A stretch of 42,423 nt of DNA from Butyrivibrio sp. (GCA_016291375.1 JAEEXE010000025.1:1-42423), one strand, 5' to 3'. Positions 31,836 through 41,991 are shown, numbered from the stretch's first letter. Notes: generated from the letters alone by a model not told the origin. A program made the numbers and translations.

Positions 31836-34766
31836 TTAATGCATAAAATCTTTTTCTCTAAGGATAATCATATCGTTTTCGTCATAACGCTTGTTTACAA
31901 TTATATCCATGAGATGCGCTACCGAATGCTTCTCAGCATAATATATCGCATCATCCACAATGTCTCTGACTTCCGAAACTGTAACTTCGTGGTCCAGAGT
32001 CTGTCTCTCGGAGATCTTGGTATGAAGCGCCAAGATTCCTAAGTTATCTATAGCAAACTCTTTCTCAAGAGCATACTGCTTAGCGTAAGCTACAAGTGAA
32101 TCGTCATCAAGGGCTTCAATATCAACCCTTACGTTGAAGCTCTGCTTAAGAGAAGGGTTCTTCTCAAGGAATCTGTTCATATCTTCCTTGGTATCTTCCA
32201 TGATAACGATAATTCCCTTATTCTCCTGCTGAAGTACTTTAATAAAATCTGCTACCGTCTCGGCTTCAAGATCTGCTGCTCTCTGGATAATAAGTGCTCC
32301 GTTTGCAAGCTTGTCAAATATAGCTTTGGGGCTCTTCTTATTGAGCGTATTGGATGTGATCTTGGCAACCTTACCGCTGAAGTTGGAGTCTGATGCCTGT
32401 ACCGCACGGATAAGACCCTTGGCAAGGTTAACCGTTCCTGCGCCCTCTTCACCTGTAACTATGGCATTTCCGCTGTAAGCATCCATGCTGAGATTGTCGA
32501 TTGCGTTGATGATCTGTCTCCTGGACTTCTTGTGGTGAATATAAGGACCAAAGAGCTCTTTTTCTTCAGGTGTCATTGTCCTTACACGCTCATCAAGCTC
32601 TCTGTTGCCCATATGATGCTTTCTTCCCTGGTTCTGACCCTGCTGGTTGGAAGAAGGCTTCTTGTTTCTGTTTTTATTCTTTTTACCTTCATTGGAAGGT
32701 TTCTTGGAACCGTCTTTATTCTTATTGTCAGAATTCTTATCTTCAGAGTCCTTGGCTTCTTCGGAAGTCTTTTCCTCTTCCTTGTTGTCTTCGGATGCGT
32801 TCTTGTCCTCGTCTTCGGAAGATTCTTCTTTATCCTCTGCAGCGTTCTCAGTAGTTTCTGTTGCTTCGCTGTCCTTAGCTTCCTCTGATGTCTGCTCAGA
32901 CTCCTTCTCTGCTACCTCATTAGCAAGTGCCTGTTCGGTATCCTTAGTATCTTCTGTCTTAGCCTCATCCTCCTCGGATACGGTTTTTTCTGTTTCGTCT
33001 ACGCCCTCGTTGTTTATAACTTCTGCAACGGCGTCATCTATTACATCGCTGTTATTTCTGGACCAATCGCCTCTTCCGGAAGCCTTCTCATGGCGCTCTT
33101 TCTTGAGCGCATCGGATATTGCCTGCTCGATTTTCTCCTGAAGTCCTTCTTTGGTCTTCTCATCATAATCGGCAAACATATCGCCTGTCTCGTCGGCAAC
33201 CATCTTCTTGACATGCTCAAACTGCTTTTGCTGCTGCTGTTTCTTGAACTGCTCCCAGTTCTCTATATACTCGGAGATACTTATCTGTCCTGTGATCTGC
33301 TTCTCCACCTGGGGTTCAGGCTCAACAGCCATTGAGATCTGTCCGTCAAGTTCCTGTGAAAGGATATTGTCAAAGTGGCTGTGCATCTGGAAGTTGGAAT
33401 TAGGATGTATTACCGCTCCCGGAACTTCCTCTTCAAGAGGCTTATCCTCGTAAACAGGAATAGAAGCATAGTCTGCAAGCTCCTTGGCTTCTCCAAGGAT
33501 AGGCCCGTTGCCGCCATATTTTATATCTATATTAAGCTTGGGCTTATCATCTGAAGACTCTTCCTTAACTTCATCATAAGGCTTGAAGTCTTCATCTTTG
33601 GTCTGTTCGTTATCTGTTTCTGTCGAATCAAAGAAGACCTCCTGCATAGCTCCTTCTGTTTCCTCCGAAGCAACTGCAGACATTGGAGAAAAGGCTCCGC
33701 CTTCTTCACTGCTGTCTTCTTCATCATCAAATATCTCTGCTGTATCTGGTTTAACAGGCGCTTCTGCGGAAGATTCTGCCGCTCCGGCTTCCTCTTCTGT
33801 ATTAGGCTCCTCTGTATTTACATCGTTATCGTCATCGTCGTCAATAAAGCCCTTGAGCTCTGCTGCAAGTGCTTCCTGCAAATTAAGAGTATTAAATGCG
33901 CTTACGTCAACCGTAGGCTCCTTGATCTCATTGATATGAGGATAAACTATAGTGTCGCTGTCAACAGGTTCCTTGGCAGCTTCGGTCTCCTGTGCCGCTT
34001 CCGGCTGAGCACCATTGTTGTAAGCGTTAATAACCTCATCTGTTACGGGAGGCATTTCCTTGGTAGGCTGCTTAACCTCAACGGTTCTCTCCTCATCTTT
34101 TCCTATCTCATCCTTGTCGTAGACGATTGATCTGTCCACGTATCCGCCATGTTTTTCCTTGTATCTTACATATCTATCCTGCTGTTCCGGAGAGAGTGGC
34201 TCATGAAGTGCCTTAAGTTCAAGGGCCTTCATAACGTATCTTCCGTCTCCAAGCCACAGGAACATCTCATCACAGGTCTCGATACACTCTGTGGTAAGAC
34301 CAACGCGGTGATACAGATAAGCAAGCTCGTAAACCCACTTTTCTCTGTAGTCATGCTTCTTGAACTCCTCAAGGACTGCAATTCTCTCCTCGAGGCTGAC
34401 TTCCTGAGCTTCATAAAGTTTGTACTGAAGGATATATCTGCCTGTGTCTCTTGGCGCAATCCTTACGAATTCTTTGTAATATTCAACCGCCTGCACAAAT
34501 TCGCCCATCTTAATGGCAAGCTCGCAAAGGGAATAAACAATTGCTCTTCCCGTAGGGTATCTGTCATATGCCATCAAAAGGACGTCTCGGCTCTCCTCAA
34601 AACGACGATTTATCTTATATAAGTCACTGATGGTGCAAAGCATCTGGACACTCTTGACTCTTTTCCAGTCGATTGTGTCAGCAATCTTAACAGCTTCAGC
34701 GAATCTGTTTTCTCCAATCAAAGCCTGAATTTCATCTGCTCTGATCTTATATTCGACCTTATCCAA
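31836..34766 (-). CDS. TPR-like / acidic disordered / degenerate AAA domain protein, function unknown
   Basis: 976 residues, TTG start with GAGGTAG ahead. Residues 1 to about 205 look like helical TPR repeats ([29 protein letters not shown]). Residues about 215-690 are strongly acidic and low complexity, ending in a Lys/Asn/Gln-rich patch. Residues about 719-976 resemble an AAA domain of the EccA/CbxX type ([20 protein letters not shown]), but the P-loop reads GEEGAGTV (about 772-779) without the Lys, and the Walker B position reads LIIQRA rather than hhhhDE. It is probably a non-hydrolysing scaffold. No signal peptide or membrane helix seen. Function unknown. Confidence 0.75.
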   Translation of the reverse strand: MDKVEYKIRADEIQALIGENRFAEAVKIADTIDWKRVKSVQMLCTISDLYKINRRFEESRDVLLMAYDRYPTGRAIVYSLCELAIKMGEFVQAVEYYKEFVRIAPRDTGRYILQYKLYEAQEVSLEERIAVLEEFKKHDYREKWVYELAYLYHRVGLTTECIETCDEMFLWLGDGRYVMKALELKALHEPLSPEQQDRYVRYKEKHGGYVDRSIVYDKDEIGKDEERTVEVKQPTKEMPPVTDEVINAYNNGAQPEAAQETEAAKEPVDSDTIVYPHINEIKEPTVDVSAFNTLNLQEALAAELKGFIDDDDDNDVNTEEPNTEEEAGAAESSAEAPVKPDTAEIFDDEEDSSEEGGAFSPMSAVASEETEGAMQEVFFDSTETDNEQTKDEDFKPYDEVKEESSDDKPKLNIDIKYGGNGPILGEAKELADYASIPVYEDKPLEEEVPGAVIHPNSNFQMHSHFDNILSQELDGQISMAVEPEPQVEKQITGQISISEYIENWEQFKKQQQQKQFEHVKKMVADETGDMFADYDEKTKEGLQEKIEQAISDALKKERHEKASGRGDWSRNNSDVIDDAVAEVINNEGVDETEKTVSEEDEAKTEDTKDTEQALANEVAEKESEQTSEEAKDSEATETTENAAEDKEESSEDEDKNASEDNKEEEKTSEEAKDSEDKNSDNKNKDGSKKPSNEGKKNKNRNKKPSSNQQGQNQGRKHHMGNRELDERVRTMTPEEKELFGPYIHHKKSRRQIINAIDNLSMDAYSGNAIVTGEEGAGTVNLAKGLIRAVQASDSNFSGKVAKITSNTLNKKSPKAIFDKLANGALIIQRAADLEAETVADFIKVLQQENKGIIVIMEDTKEDMNRFLEKNPSLKQSFNVRVDIEALDDDSLVAYAKQYALEKEFAIDNLGILALHTKISERQTLDHEVTVSEVRDIVDDAIYYAEKHSVAHLMDIIVNKRYDENDMIILREKDFMH

Positions 34767-34825
34767 AATATCTACCTCTTTGGTGCAAAAACTACTATAT
34801 CTAGTGTTTAGTTTAACATAGCGTA

Positions 34826-35686
34826 CTAGCTTTGTAAAATATCCGAAAGGGCTGCAAACTGAGAAAGTGATAGCACTTCGCCCCTTATTTTCTCATCAAG
34901 TCCCATGGTCACTAGGGCTTGTTGCACTCTATCCCTTGAAACCTTCAAAGACGGATTATTAGCTAACGAATTGCTTAAAGTTTTTCTCCTTTGGTTAAAA
35001 GAAGTTCTTATGATCTCAAACATGTATTTCTCATCCGCAACTTCCACTGCGGGCTTATCAAATCTCTTTAGATGAACGACTGCAGACCCCACTCCCGGTT
35101 GCGGAATAAAGCTGCTTGGAGGAACATCCATAACAAGTTCTGCTGATGCGTAGAAAGCAACAGCAAGAGAAAGTGAGCCATAGTCTTTGTTGCCGGGGCC
35201 CATGGACATTCTGTCAGCCACTTCCTTCTGTACCATAACCGTTACACTCTCGATTGGTGCACCGCTTTCAAAAAGCTTCATGATGATAGGTGTTGTTATG
35301 TAATATGGAAGATTGGCTACCACTCTTATTTTTTTGTTATCGTTATACTCTTTGATAATGCTGTCTATATCTACTTTAAGTATATCTTCATTGATCACTG
35401 TTACGTTGTCATACTCAGACAGAGTATCATCAAGTACCGGTATAAGACTCTTATCTATCTCTACCGCGATTACTCTTTTGGCTGCTTCCGCCAGGTACTG
35501 CGTAAGACTTCCGATACCGGGACCTATCTCAAGAACACAGTCATCCTTGGTTACACCTGAAGCTTCAACTATCCCATTTAACACATTTGAATCAATAAGG
35601 AAGTTCTGACCGAACTTCTTCTTGGCGCTCATATTATATTTACTAAGCACTTCCTTGGTTCGTGCGGGATTTCCAAGATATGCCAT
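34826..35686 (-). CDS. rsmA: 16S rRNA dimethyladenosine transferase (KsgA/RsmA)
   Basis: 286 residues. The [13 protein letters not shown] motif, SAM-binding [17 protein letters not shown] and the catalytic [10 protein letters not shown] are all present, with the conserved [12 protein letters not shown] downstream. It dimethylates two adjacent adenines near the 3' end of 16S rRNA during ribosome maturation. It follows tatD by 45 bp, a common tatD-rsmA pairing in Firmicutes (often with rnmV between, absent here). Confidence 0.97.
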   Translation of the reverse strand: MAYLGNPARTKEVLSKYNMSAKKKFGQNFLIDSNVLNGIVEASGVTKDDCVLEIGPGIGSLTQYLAEAAKRVIAVEIDKSLIPVLDDTLSEYDNVTVINEDILKVDIDSIIKEYNDNKKIRVVANLPYYITTPIIMKLFESGAPIESVTVMVQKEVADRMSMGPGNKDYGSLSLAVAFYASAELVMDVPPSSFIPQPGVGSAVVHLKRFDKPAVEVADEKYMFEIIRTSFNQRRKTLSNSLANNPSLKVSRDRVQQALVTMGLDEKIRGEVLSLSQFAALSDILQS

Positions 35687-35731
35687 ACTAAAAATCTCCT
35701 CTGCAAATGGTAATCACACCATTTCTGTTCT

Positions 35732-36502
35732 TTATAAATGCATATTGTACATTGTCTTTGCATTGTCCTGCGTTATGCGGATTACTTCTTCTGTACTGAT
35801 TCCTTTTATCTTAGATATCTCTTCTACAACATAAGGGAGATACAGCGAAGAATTTCTTTTGCCTCTGTAAGGCTCAGGTGCAAGGTAAGGACAATCCGTC
35901 TCCAGGAGAATCCTGTCCATAGGCGTCATCTCAACGACTTCTCGCAGTTTCTTGCCATTCTTAAAAGTGATCACTCCGCCAACGCCAATGTAAAAGCCCA
36001 TATCCAGACATTCTTTTGCAATCTCTTTGGTATAAGAAAAGCAATGAATAACGCCGCCTATCTCTTCCGCGTGCTCTTCCTTTAGGATATCCACGGTATC
36101 CTTAGCTGCGTCGCGAGAATGAATAACAACAGGAAGCTGCTGCTCTCTTGCAAGATTAAGCTGTCTCCTAAACCACTTCTTCTGAAGATCTCTTCCGGGC
36201 TCCGGCCAGTGGTAATCAAGACCGATCTCTCCTATGGCAACACATCTGCCGTCTTCGCTCCATTCTCTTAGAAGTTCAAAATTATCTTCCGTAAGCTCTT
36301 CTACTTCACTTGGATGCACTCCCACCGCAGCGTAGATAAAGTCATATTTATGAGCAAGCTCAAGGGCTTTCCTTGTAGTATCTATGCTGGCTCCTATATC
36401 AACCACATGTCCGATGCCTGCCCCTAAAAGAGAATCGATAAGACTCTCCCTGTCTTCATCAAAAGCCGGATCATCGTAATGTGCATGTGTATCAAAAATC
36501 AT
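35732..36502 (-). CDS. TatD family metal-dependent deoxyribonuclease
   Basis: 256 residues. The N-terminal FDTHAHYDD supplies the first two histidine metal ligands, GEIGLDYHW the glutamate, PVVIHSRDA and GVIHCFSY further histidines, and LLETDCPYLAPEPYRGKRN the final aspartate. All are the canonical TatD set, so it should be active as a 3'-5' exonuclease or related hydrolase. First gene of the tatD-rsmA pair. No clear promoter was found upstream, where the 36503-36670 sequence is A/T-rich without a gene. Confidence 0.95.
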   Translation of the reverse strand: MIFDTHAHYDDPAFDEDRESLIDSLLGAGIGHVVDIGASIDTTRKALELAHKYDFIYAAVGVHPSEVEELTEDNFELLREWSEDGRCVAIGEIGLDYHWPEPGRDLQKKWFRRQLNLAREQQLPVVIHSRDAAKDTVDILKEEHAEEIGGVIHCFSYTKEIAKECLDMGFYIGVGGVITFKNGKKLREVVEMTPMDRILLETDCPYLAPEPYRGKRNSSLYLPYVVEEISKIKGISTEEVIRITQDNAKTMYNMHL

Positions 36503-36677
36503 TTTCTATCCTCTGTCCAAAAAACTTTTCATTAAAAAATCCGGGGTTTGGAAAAAATCTTATAAAAAACACCGAATATAACATATACGATACCACAAAT
36601 GAACAGCTCTGAAAACCGCATAAATACAGACAAAATCAATTTTTTGGAAGTTTTTTGAAAAAAATTAAAAAAAGTAC

Positions 36678-36706
36678 TTGCATTTCTTTTTTAGGCGTAG
36701 TAATAT
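36678..36706 (+). promoter_or_regulatory. Promoter of tRNA-Lys
   Basis: TTGCAT (36678-36683), a 17-bp spacer and TAATAT (36701-36706), 43 bp upstream of the tRNA on the same strand. It is a reasonable sigma-A promoter in an otherwise empty AT-rich gap. Confidence 0.72.
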
Positions 36707-36749
36707 ATCACTTGTCGTTGAGACACGGCAACAGAGCCGAATAGAGAAT

Positions 36750-36822
36750 GCGCTGCTAGCTCAGTTGGTAGAGCACCTGACTCTTAATCAGGTTGTCCAG
36801 GGTTCGAGACCCTGGCAGCGCA
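36750..36822 (+). tRNA. tRNA-Lys (anticodon CUU)
   Basis: A 73-nt tRNA. The acceptor stem pairs GCGCTGC with GCAGCGC, discriminator A. The anticodon stem CCTGA/TCAGG encloses the loop CTCTTAA, giving CUU, and the T-arm reads CAGGGTTCGAGACCCTG. CCA is not encoded. It reads the lysine codon AAG. Confidence 0.97.
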
Positions 36823-36843
36823 CGCCGAGTACTGTTTTCGTAG

Positions 36844-36872
36844 GTATATCCTATGGGGATGGTACTTTTTTT
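36844..36872 (+). terminator. Terminator of tRNA-Lys
   Basis: A short stem with one internal mismatch (GTA-ATCC paired with GGAT-TAC) followed by seven T (36866-36872), 22 bp after the tRNA. The stem is modest but placement and T-run support it. Confidence 0.65.
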
Positions 36873-36885
36873 GCGCGTAAATTAA

Positions 36886-37076
36886 GCCATGCGCGCGACA
36901 GCAGAAAAACTCGTTGGAAGCTTGCTTACATAAGAGTTTTTTCTCGCTGTCACGCATACGGCGCAGCCGCGACAACGAGAAACAAGCGAAGCGGTTTCGA
37001 GTCTGTCGGCATGGCTTTTTCGCCCCAGCCACAACAACAGAAACAAGCGAAGCAGTTTCGAGTCTGTCGGCATGGC
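36886..37076. repeat. Cluster of three imperfect palindromic repeats
   Basis: Three adjacent hairpin-forming units. Unit A has arms 36886-36912 and 36934-36962. Unit B has arms 36966-36983 and 36994-37015. Unit C has arms 37028-37044 and 37055-37076. B and C are near copies at a 61-bp period, sharing the 37-bp segments 36979-37015 and 37040-37076 with one difference (CGG against CAG). The arms of A resemble those of B and C (GCCATG, CGACAGC, GAAA). They resemble REP or MITE-like elements and lie between the convergent tRNA-Lys and metallopeptidase genes. Confidence 0.8.
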
Positions 37077-37086
37077 CATTCCCCTT

Positions 37087-37632
37087 TCATCCTCTCATCA
37101 GTTCCTTCTCGTTATCGCGAAGCCACTTCCTTCTCTCCTTATAATCCGGAATCACCTTCTCCACTTCTCCCCAAAACGCCTTCGAATGATTCATATGTAT
37201 CCTATGGCACAGCTCATGCACCACCACATAATCCACTATCTCTTCCGGCGCTCTCATGAGAACGCAGTTAAAGTTAAGATTCCCTTCCGCACTGCAGCTT
37301 CCCCATCTCGTCTTTTGATTCCTTATCGTGATCCTTCCGTATGTCACCCCAATAAGCTCCGCAAACTTCCTTACCTTTACAGGTATGACCCTCTTGGCCC
37401 TCGTCACAAGGAGTCTCATCTCCTGATCGCTGATGGGTTTTGACTCAGACTCTTCCTTTTGCCTTTCTTCCATCTTTTTAAGGTGTCTGCTTATCCAATC
37501 CGCCTTTTCACCTATGAAACGGTCGATAACAGTCTTAGAAGCCCCATACGGCGCCTTTACAACGACGCGGCAGTCTGTAGTTATCTCTATCGCTATTGTC
37601 CTTCTTTTGCTTCTTATAAGCTCAATATCCAT
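37087..37632 (-). CDS. YgjP-type zinc metallopeptidase (M48/DUF45 family)
   Basis: 181 residues. The metal-binding HELCH (His139, Glu140, His143) is followed by MNHSKAFW, supplying a third histidine, and the upstream segment RNQKTRWGSCS is characteristic of the YgjP/DUF45 family. It is predicted to be a cytoplasmic zinc protease; its substrate is unknown. ATG start with AGGATAG. It stands alone between the suf terminator and the palindrome cluster, so it needs its own promoter, which I could not identify. Confidence 0.9.
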   Translation of the reverse strand: MDIELIRSKRRTIAIEITTDCRVVVKAPYGASKTVIDRFIGEKADWISRHLKKMEERQKEESESKPISDQEMRLLVTRAKRVIPVKVRKFAELIGVTYGRITIRNQKTRWGSCSAEGNLNFNCVLMRAPEEIVDYVVVHELCHRIHMNHSKAFWGEVEKVIPDYKERRKWLRDNEKELMRG

Positions 37633-37670
37633 TGTCTATCCTATTTCTATGATCTTTTCTTCCAAATAGG

Positions 37671-37710
37671 AAAAGAGATATACTCTCAATTTACCGAAAG
37701 TATACCTCTT
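37671..37710 (-). terminator. Terminator of the suf operon
   Basis: On the minus strand AAGAGGTATACT (37699-37710) pairs with AGTATATCTCTT (37673-37684), 14-nt loop, followed by a short T-run. It starts 13 bp after the sufU stop. Confidence 0.75.
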
Positions 37711-37722
37711 GTAATATCATTG

Positions 37723-38172
37723 TCAGATGCTGTCATTCGCCTTTTCGGGGTGCTCAAGCATCTCCTGCATTGTGTGCCAGCCAAGAACCGCACATTTAAC
37801 TCTTGCGGGCATGTGGCTAACATCTTGAAGCGCTGCTGCTTCATCAAGGATCTCGAGAGTCTCTTCATCTGTGATCTCTCCCTTGACCATTCCCATAAAT
37901 GTCGCAGCAAGCTTAAGAGCCTCTTCTTTGCTCTTACCTATTATCTGATCGACCATCATATCAACAGAAGCCTGTGAGATTGCGCATCCGCTGCCTTCAT
38001 ACATTCCTTCTGTTATAATGCCGTCCTTTATCTTAAGCTGCAATGTAATGTCATCCCCGCAACTGGGATTGACTCCTCTAAGCACAAGATCCGGATTTTC
38101 AAGCTTGCCCTTGTACATCGGATGAAGATTGTGCTCATTAACTATTTCGCGATATAACTGCTTAAGCTCCAT
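37723..38172 (-). CDS. sufU: SufU-type iron-sulfur assembly scaffold / sulfur acceptor
   Basis: 149 residues. The three cysteines are in place, Cys38 (NPSCGDD, with Asp40), Cys63 (GSGCAIS) and Cys127 (RVKCAVLGW), as in zinc-bound SufU, which takes persulfide sulfur from SufS. It has the ~20-residue insertion before the last Cys that distinguishes SufU from IscU. Its start overlaps sufS by 11 bp and it is last in the operon. Confidence 0.95.
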   Translation of the reverse strand: MELKQLYREIVNEHNLHPMYKGKLENPDLVLRGVNPSCGDDITLQLKIKDGIITEGMYEGSGCAISQASVDMMVDQIIGKSKEEALKLAATFMGMVKGEITDEETLEILDEAAALQDVSHMPARVKCAVLGWHTMQEMLEHPEKANDSI

Positions 38173-39382
38173 AGCCCATAACCTCTCTTACCTTTGCGAT
38201 CTTATCAAGGAAGATATCAACTTCCTCTTCTGTGTTGTAGAAATACAGGCTGGCTCTTGCCGTTGAGCCAGCGCCGATAAACTGCATCAAAGGCTGTGCG
38301 CAGTGATGTCCCGCACGAATGCACACATGATCGTCATTAAGTACAGATGAAATATCATGAGGATGAACTCCATCGATTGTAAATGTAACGATTCCGCAGT
38401 GCTTCTTGGGATCCTTTGATCCGTATATCTTGACGTAAGGGAGCTTACTAAGTCCTTCCATAAGTTTCTTTGTAAGCTTCTCTTCCTGTGCTTCTATATT
38501 ATCATATCCGACGTTTCTAAGATACTTGATTGCTTCAGCAAGTCCTACAGCGTCTCCTGCGTTAACCGTACCTGCTTCAAACTTGTGCGGAAGTTCTGCA
38601 TATGTCGCATCTTCTCTTGTAACGTACTCGATCATCTCTCCGCCTGTAAGGAAAGGACTCATGTTAAGAAGGAGCTCTTTTCTTCCGTAAAGAACACCGA
38701 TACCCATAGGCGCCATCATCTTATGTCCGGAGAAGGCAAAAAAGTCTGCTCCGAGATCCTTAACGTCAATCTTCATATGAGGAGCTGACTGCGCTCCGTC
38801 AACTACGACGGTTGCTCCCTTGGAGTGCGCATAAGCCGCGATCTCTTTTACCGGATTGGTCACACCCATAACGTTGGAAACATGACCTATCGCAACGATC
38901 TTAGCCTTGTCTGTGATCTTGCTCTCGTATTCTTCTTTGGTAATGGTTCCCTCTTCGTCGGGCTCCATATATACGAGCTTGGCTCCGCGCTTCTTGGCAA
39001 CCATCTGCCAGGGAAGAATGTTACTGTGATGCTCCATTACAGAGATAACGATCTCATCACCCTCTTTTACGGTATCAAGTCCGTATGTGTAAGCCACAAG
39101 GTTAATTGACTCTGTAGTGTTTCTTGTAAAGATGATCTCTTCAGTGCTTACTCCACCGATAAAATCAGCCACAAGAGCTCTCGCATCCTCATAGCTCTCT
39201 GTTGCCTGCATGCTCCAATCATATAATCCTCTCAAAGGATTGGCGTTTCTCTCTTTATAAAAGTTTGATACTGCGTCCAAGACCTGCCTGGGTCTTTGTG
39301 ATGTTGCCGCATTATCAAAATATACATAGTCGCCGTTTACAAGGATATCAAAATCCTTACGAAAATCTCCCGGTGTGCTCAT
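38162..39382 (-). CDS. sufS: SufS cysteine desulfurase
   Basis: 406 residues, group II desulfurase. The PLP lysine is Lys221 in FSGHKMMAPMG, and the catalytic Cys361 is in RAGHHCAQPLM. FDNAATSQRP at the N-terminus and VMEHHSNILPWQ are typical. It releases sulfur from cysteine as persulfide and passes it to SufU. It follows sufD by 16 bp and overlaps sufU. Confidence 0.97.
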   Translation of the reverse strand: MSTPGDFRKDFDILVNGDYVYFDNAATSQRPRQVLDAVSNFYKERNANPLRGLYDWSMQATESYEDARALVADFIGGVSTEEIIFTRNTTESINLVAYTYGLDTVKEGDEIVISVMEHHSNILPWQMVAKKRGAKLVYMEPDEEGTITKEEYESKITDKAKIVAIGHVSNVMGVTNPVKEIAAYAHSKGATVVVDGAQSAPHMKIDVKDLGADFFAFSGHKMMAPMGIGVLYGRKELLLNMSPFLTGGEMIEYVTREDATYAELPHKFEAGTVNAGDAVGLAEAIKYLRNVGYDNIEAQEEKLTKKLMEGLSKLPYVKIYGSKDPKKHCGIVTFTIDGVHPHDISSVLNDDHVCIRAGHHCAQPLMQFIGAGSTARASLYFYNTEEEVDIFLDKIAKVREVMGYGA

Positions 39383-39398
39383 TACATGTCCTCACTTA

Positions 39399-40568
39399 TT
39401 AGACAATGGTACTGATGTAATACTGAACCTTCTCCGCGATCTCGGGATCGGGTATAAGTCTTGCAACGCTGTCAAGCTTAGCCCTTACCATCAGGCGCTT
39501 GGCTTCGTGCTCATCGATACCTCTTGAATTGATATAGAATAAAAGGTCTTCACCCAGCTGACCTATAGTTGCTCCGTGTCTTCCTTCAACATCTTCTTCC
39601 TGACAAAGGATAACAGGCATACTGCGATTTATAACGTCAGGACTGAGAAGAAGTGTGTCCTCCTGCTCATCGCCGACAGAAGCCGAGCTTCCGCTCTTAA
39701 AATCAAGTGTTCCTCTGTATGTCTTAACGGCCTTATCCATAAGTACGCCCTTAACATTCATAAGAACGTTGGTCTTCTTACCGCGCTGATCGGCAACATA
39801 GTTGATATCAAGTGAATGTGAATCCTTTACAAGATATCCCTGATTGCTGATAAATTCAGTCTCGTCTTCACACAGATTGATATAACATCCTGTCCAGGAT
39901 TTCTTGGCTCCAAGCTCAAGAGACACTACATTTATCGCGCCCTTCTTAAAACAAGCTCCGCCGATATCATCAAAATGAATGAAGCCGTCTCCCAAGGTCT
40001 GTGTCTTTATAAGATTGATCTTGGCACCTTCCTCAGCAAGAAGTCTTGTGCTTATTCCGTGAAAACCGGATGCGTTTCTCTCGGAAGTATAATCCATGAT
40101 AATCGTGATCTCGGAATCTTTCTTGGCATGGATCACCTGGCTTGTAAGGCTACCCTCGCCGTCATTAAGATTGTATCTGATAATGATCGGCTCCTTAGTC
40201 TTAACGCCTTCCTCTGCGGTAAACACATCTGTTGTGATGCCGTTCTCGAGCATGAGATTCTCAATATCGATTCCCATTCCCGTTCTTACAGCCTGTGCAT
40301 CGTCTCTTCCGGATGTATCACCGTTGGGAACTCCGGGAACACCTGCATCTACAAGTATTCTCTTTTTATTATCTTCAAAAAGCTTTCCTGCTTCTTTGTA
40401 AGAAACTCCGCGAGTTACGGTAACTCCGTCCGGAACATTCTCAGCATCGGGAGTGTTAAGAAACTCGATTCCGATACCGTCTTCCTTGATCTTACTGTCG
40501 TTAACGTGTAAAAAATTATAAGTCAAAGCGGGAAGTACATTGACCCGCATATCCAAATTCTTGTTCAT
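39399..40568 (-). CDS. sufD: SufD, Fe-S assembly complex subunit
   Basis: 389 residues, with the SufBD right-handed beta-helix core (DYTSERNASGFHGISTRLLA, KTNVLMNVKGVLMDKAVKTY) and the conserved C-terminal GRHGATIGQLGEDLLFYINS, with SRGIDEHEAKRLMVRA after it. The His in GRHGA is the position implicated in metal binding in E. coli SufD. It pairs with SufB and SufC to build clusters. Starts 13 bp after sufB. Confidence 0.94.
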   Translation of the reverse strand: MNKNLDMRVNVLPALTYNFLHVNDSKIKEDGIGIEFLNTPDAENVPDGVTVTRGVSYKEAGKLFEDNKKRILVDAGVPGVPNGDTSGRDDAQAVRTGMGIDIENLMLENGITTDVFTAEEGVKTKEPIIIRYNLNDGEGSLTSQVIHAKKDSEITIIMDYTSERNASGFHGISTRLLAEEGAKINLIKTQTLGDGFIHFDDIGGACFKKGAINVVSLELGAKKSWTGCYINLCEDETEFISNQGYLVKDSHSLDINYVADQRGKKTNVLMNVKGVLMDKAVKTYRGTLDFKSGSSASVGDEQEDTLLLSPDVINRSMPVILCQEEDVEGRHGATIGQLGEDLLFYINSRGIDEHEAKRLMVRAKLDSVARLIPDPEIAEKVQYYISTIV

Positions 40569-40581
40569 CGAATCCCCTCCC

Positions 40582-41991
40582 TTAATGTCCGCTCATCTCA
40601 AGCTTGATGAGGTTATTCATTTCTACGGCATATTCCAAAGGAAGCTCTTTGGATACGGGATTGGCGAATCCGCTGACGATCATCGCCTTGGCATCCTCTT
40701 CGCTAAGACCTCTGGACATAAGATAGAATACAGCTTCGTCGCTGATCCTTCCGATCTTAGCCTCGTGTCCTACGTCGGCATCGTCTGTTCTTATATCCAT
40801 TCCGGGAATGGTATCCGCTCTTGAGATACTGTCAAGCATAAGGGAATCACATGATACGGAAGCTTTGGCTTTCTTGGCTGTGCTCTGGATCACTACGCTG
40901 CTTCTGTATGTTCCGATTCCGCCGTCTTTGGAAATAGACTTACTGTTGATAACGGATGTCGTTCCGACTCCCTGGTGAACAACCTTGGCTCCGGTATCAA
41001 GATTCTGACCCTTGCCCGCAAAGGTTATTCCCGTAAATTCCATCTTGGAATGATCTCCCTTTAAGATGGTCATGGGATAAAGGTAAGAAGTATGTGAACC
41101 GAAAGAACCTGAAACCCATTCCATTACACCGTTCTCTTCAACGAGTGCTCTCTTGGAATTGAGATTGTACATATTCTTGGACCAGTTCTCAATAGTCGAA
41201 TAACGTAGTCTTGCGTTTTTGGCTACAAAGAGTTCAACAGCTCCCGAATGAAGATTGGCCACGTTATATTTAGGTGCGGAACAGCCCTCTATAAAGTGAA
41301 GGTCCGCTCCCTCATCGACTATGATAAGTGTGTGCTCGAACTGTCCGGCTCCCGCTGCATTAAGTCTGAAATACGACTGAAGAGGAATATCTACCTTTAC
41401 TCCCTTGGGAACATATACAAAAGAACCTCCTGACCAAACAGCTCCGTGAAGAGCCATAAATTTATGGTCTGTTGGAGTGAGCAGCTTCATGAAATGACTC
41501 TTTATCATATCCGCATACTCTGTTCTAAGCGCACTCTCAAGGTCGGTATATATAACGCCCTGCGCTGCAACCTCTTCTTTTATATTGTGATAAACAAGCT
41601 CTGAATCGTACTGTGCTCCGACACCTGCAAGAGATTCTCTCTCCGCCTGAGGAATTCCGAGTCTTTCAAATGTGTTCTTGATATCCTCGGGAACATCTTC
41701 CCAATTTGTCTTCATTTCACCTTTGTGTCTGACATAAGAAGATATCTTATCCATGTTAAGCCCTTCAACTGTAGGACCCCATTCTGGCATTTCCATCTCG
41801 TTATATAATTTAAGGCACTTAAGTCTGAACTCTCTCATCCACTCTGGATCGTTCTTTTCTTCGGAAACCTTGAGTACTGTTTCCTCTGTAAGTCCCTCTT
41901 TTAACCTATAGAAATCTTTTTCATTTTCTATATCTTTAAAATCATATGCACTGCGGTCTATCTCAACCACAGTCTGTTTATTATCACTCAT
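40582..41991 (-). CDS. sufB: SufB, Fe-S assembly scaffold subunit
   Basis: 469 residues, full length for SufB. The family segments GAVWSGGSFVYVPKGVKVDI, EGCSAPKY and SISKDGGIGTYRSSV are present. The C-terminus has the conserved DVGHEAKIGRISDEAVFYLM followed by SRGLSEEDAKAMIVSGF. It forms the SufBC2D complex where clusters are assembled. It begins 13 bp after sufC. Confidence 0.97.
   Translation of the reverse strand: MSDNKQTVVEIDRSAYDFKDIENEKDFYRLKEGLTEETVLKVSEEKNDPEWMREFRLKCLKLYNEMEMPEWGPTVEGLNMDKISSYVRHKGEMKTNWEDVPEDIKNTFERLGIPQAERESLAGVGAQYDSELVYHNIKEEVAAQGVIYTDLESALRTEYADMIKSHFMKLLTPTDHKFMALHGAVWSGGSFVYVPKGVKVDIPLQSYFRLNAAGAGQFEHTLIIVDEGADLHFIEGCSAPKYNVANLHSGAVELFVAKNARLRYSTIENWSKNMYNLNSKRALVEENGVMEWVSGSFGSHTSYLYPMTILKGDHSKMEFTGITFAGKGQNLDTGAKVVHQGVGTTSVINSKSISKDGGIGTYRSSVVIQSTAKKAKASVSCDSLMLDSISRADTIPGMDIRTDDADVGHEAKIGRISDEAVFYLMSRGLSEEDAKAMIVSGFANPVSKELPLEYAVEMNNLIKLEMSGH

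Noticed and set aside
32647..33141. 164-codon Ser/Phe-rich plus-strand frame opposite the acidic region
   Set aside because: Glu codons (GAA, GAG) read in antisense as Phe, Ser and Leu codons; this is an artefact of the acidic low-complexity stretch.
36979..37076. Possible CRISPR-like direct repeats
   Set aside because: Only two near-identical copies, spacer about 24 bp and itself part of the palindrome, no cas genes nearby. Better explained as palindromic elements.
36678..37259. Long plus-strand frame of 193 codons
   Set aside because: It runs through the tRNA-Lys gene, its terminator and the palindromic repeats and then antisense to the metallopeptidase. No ribosome binding site or family features.
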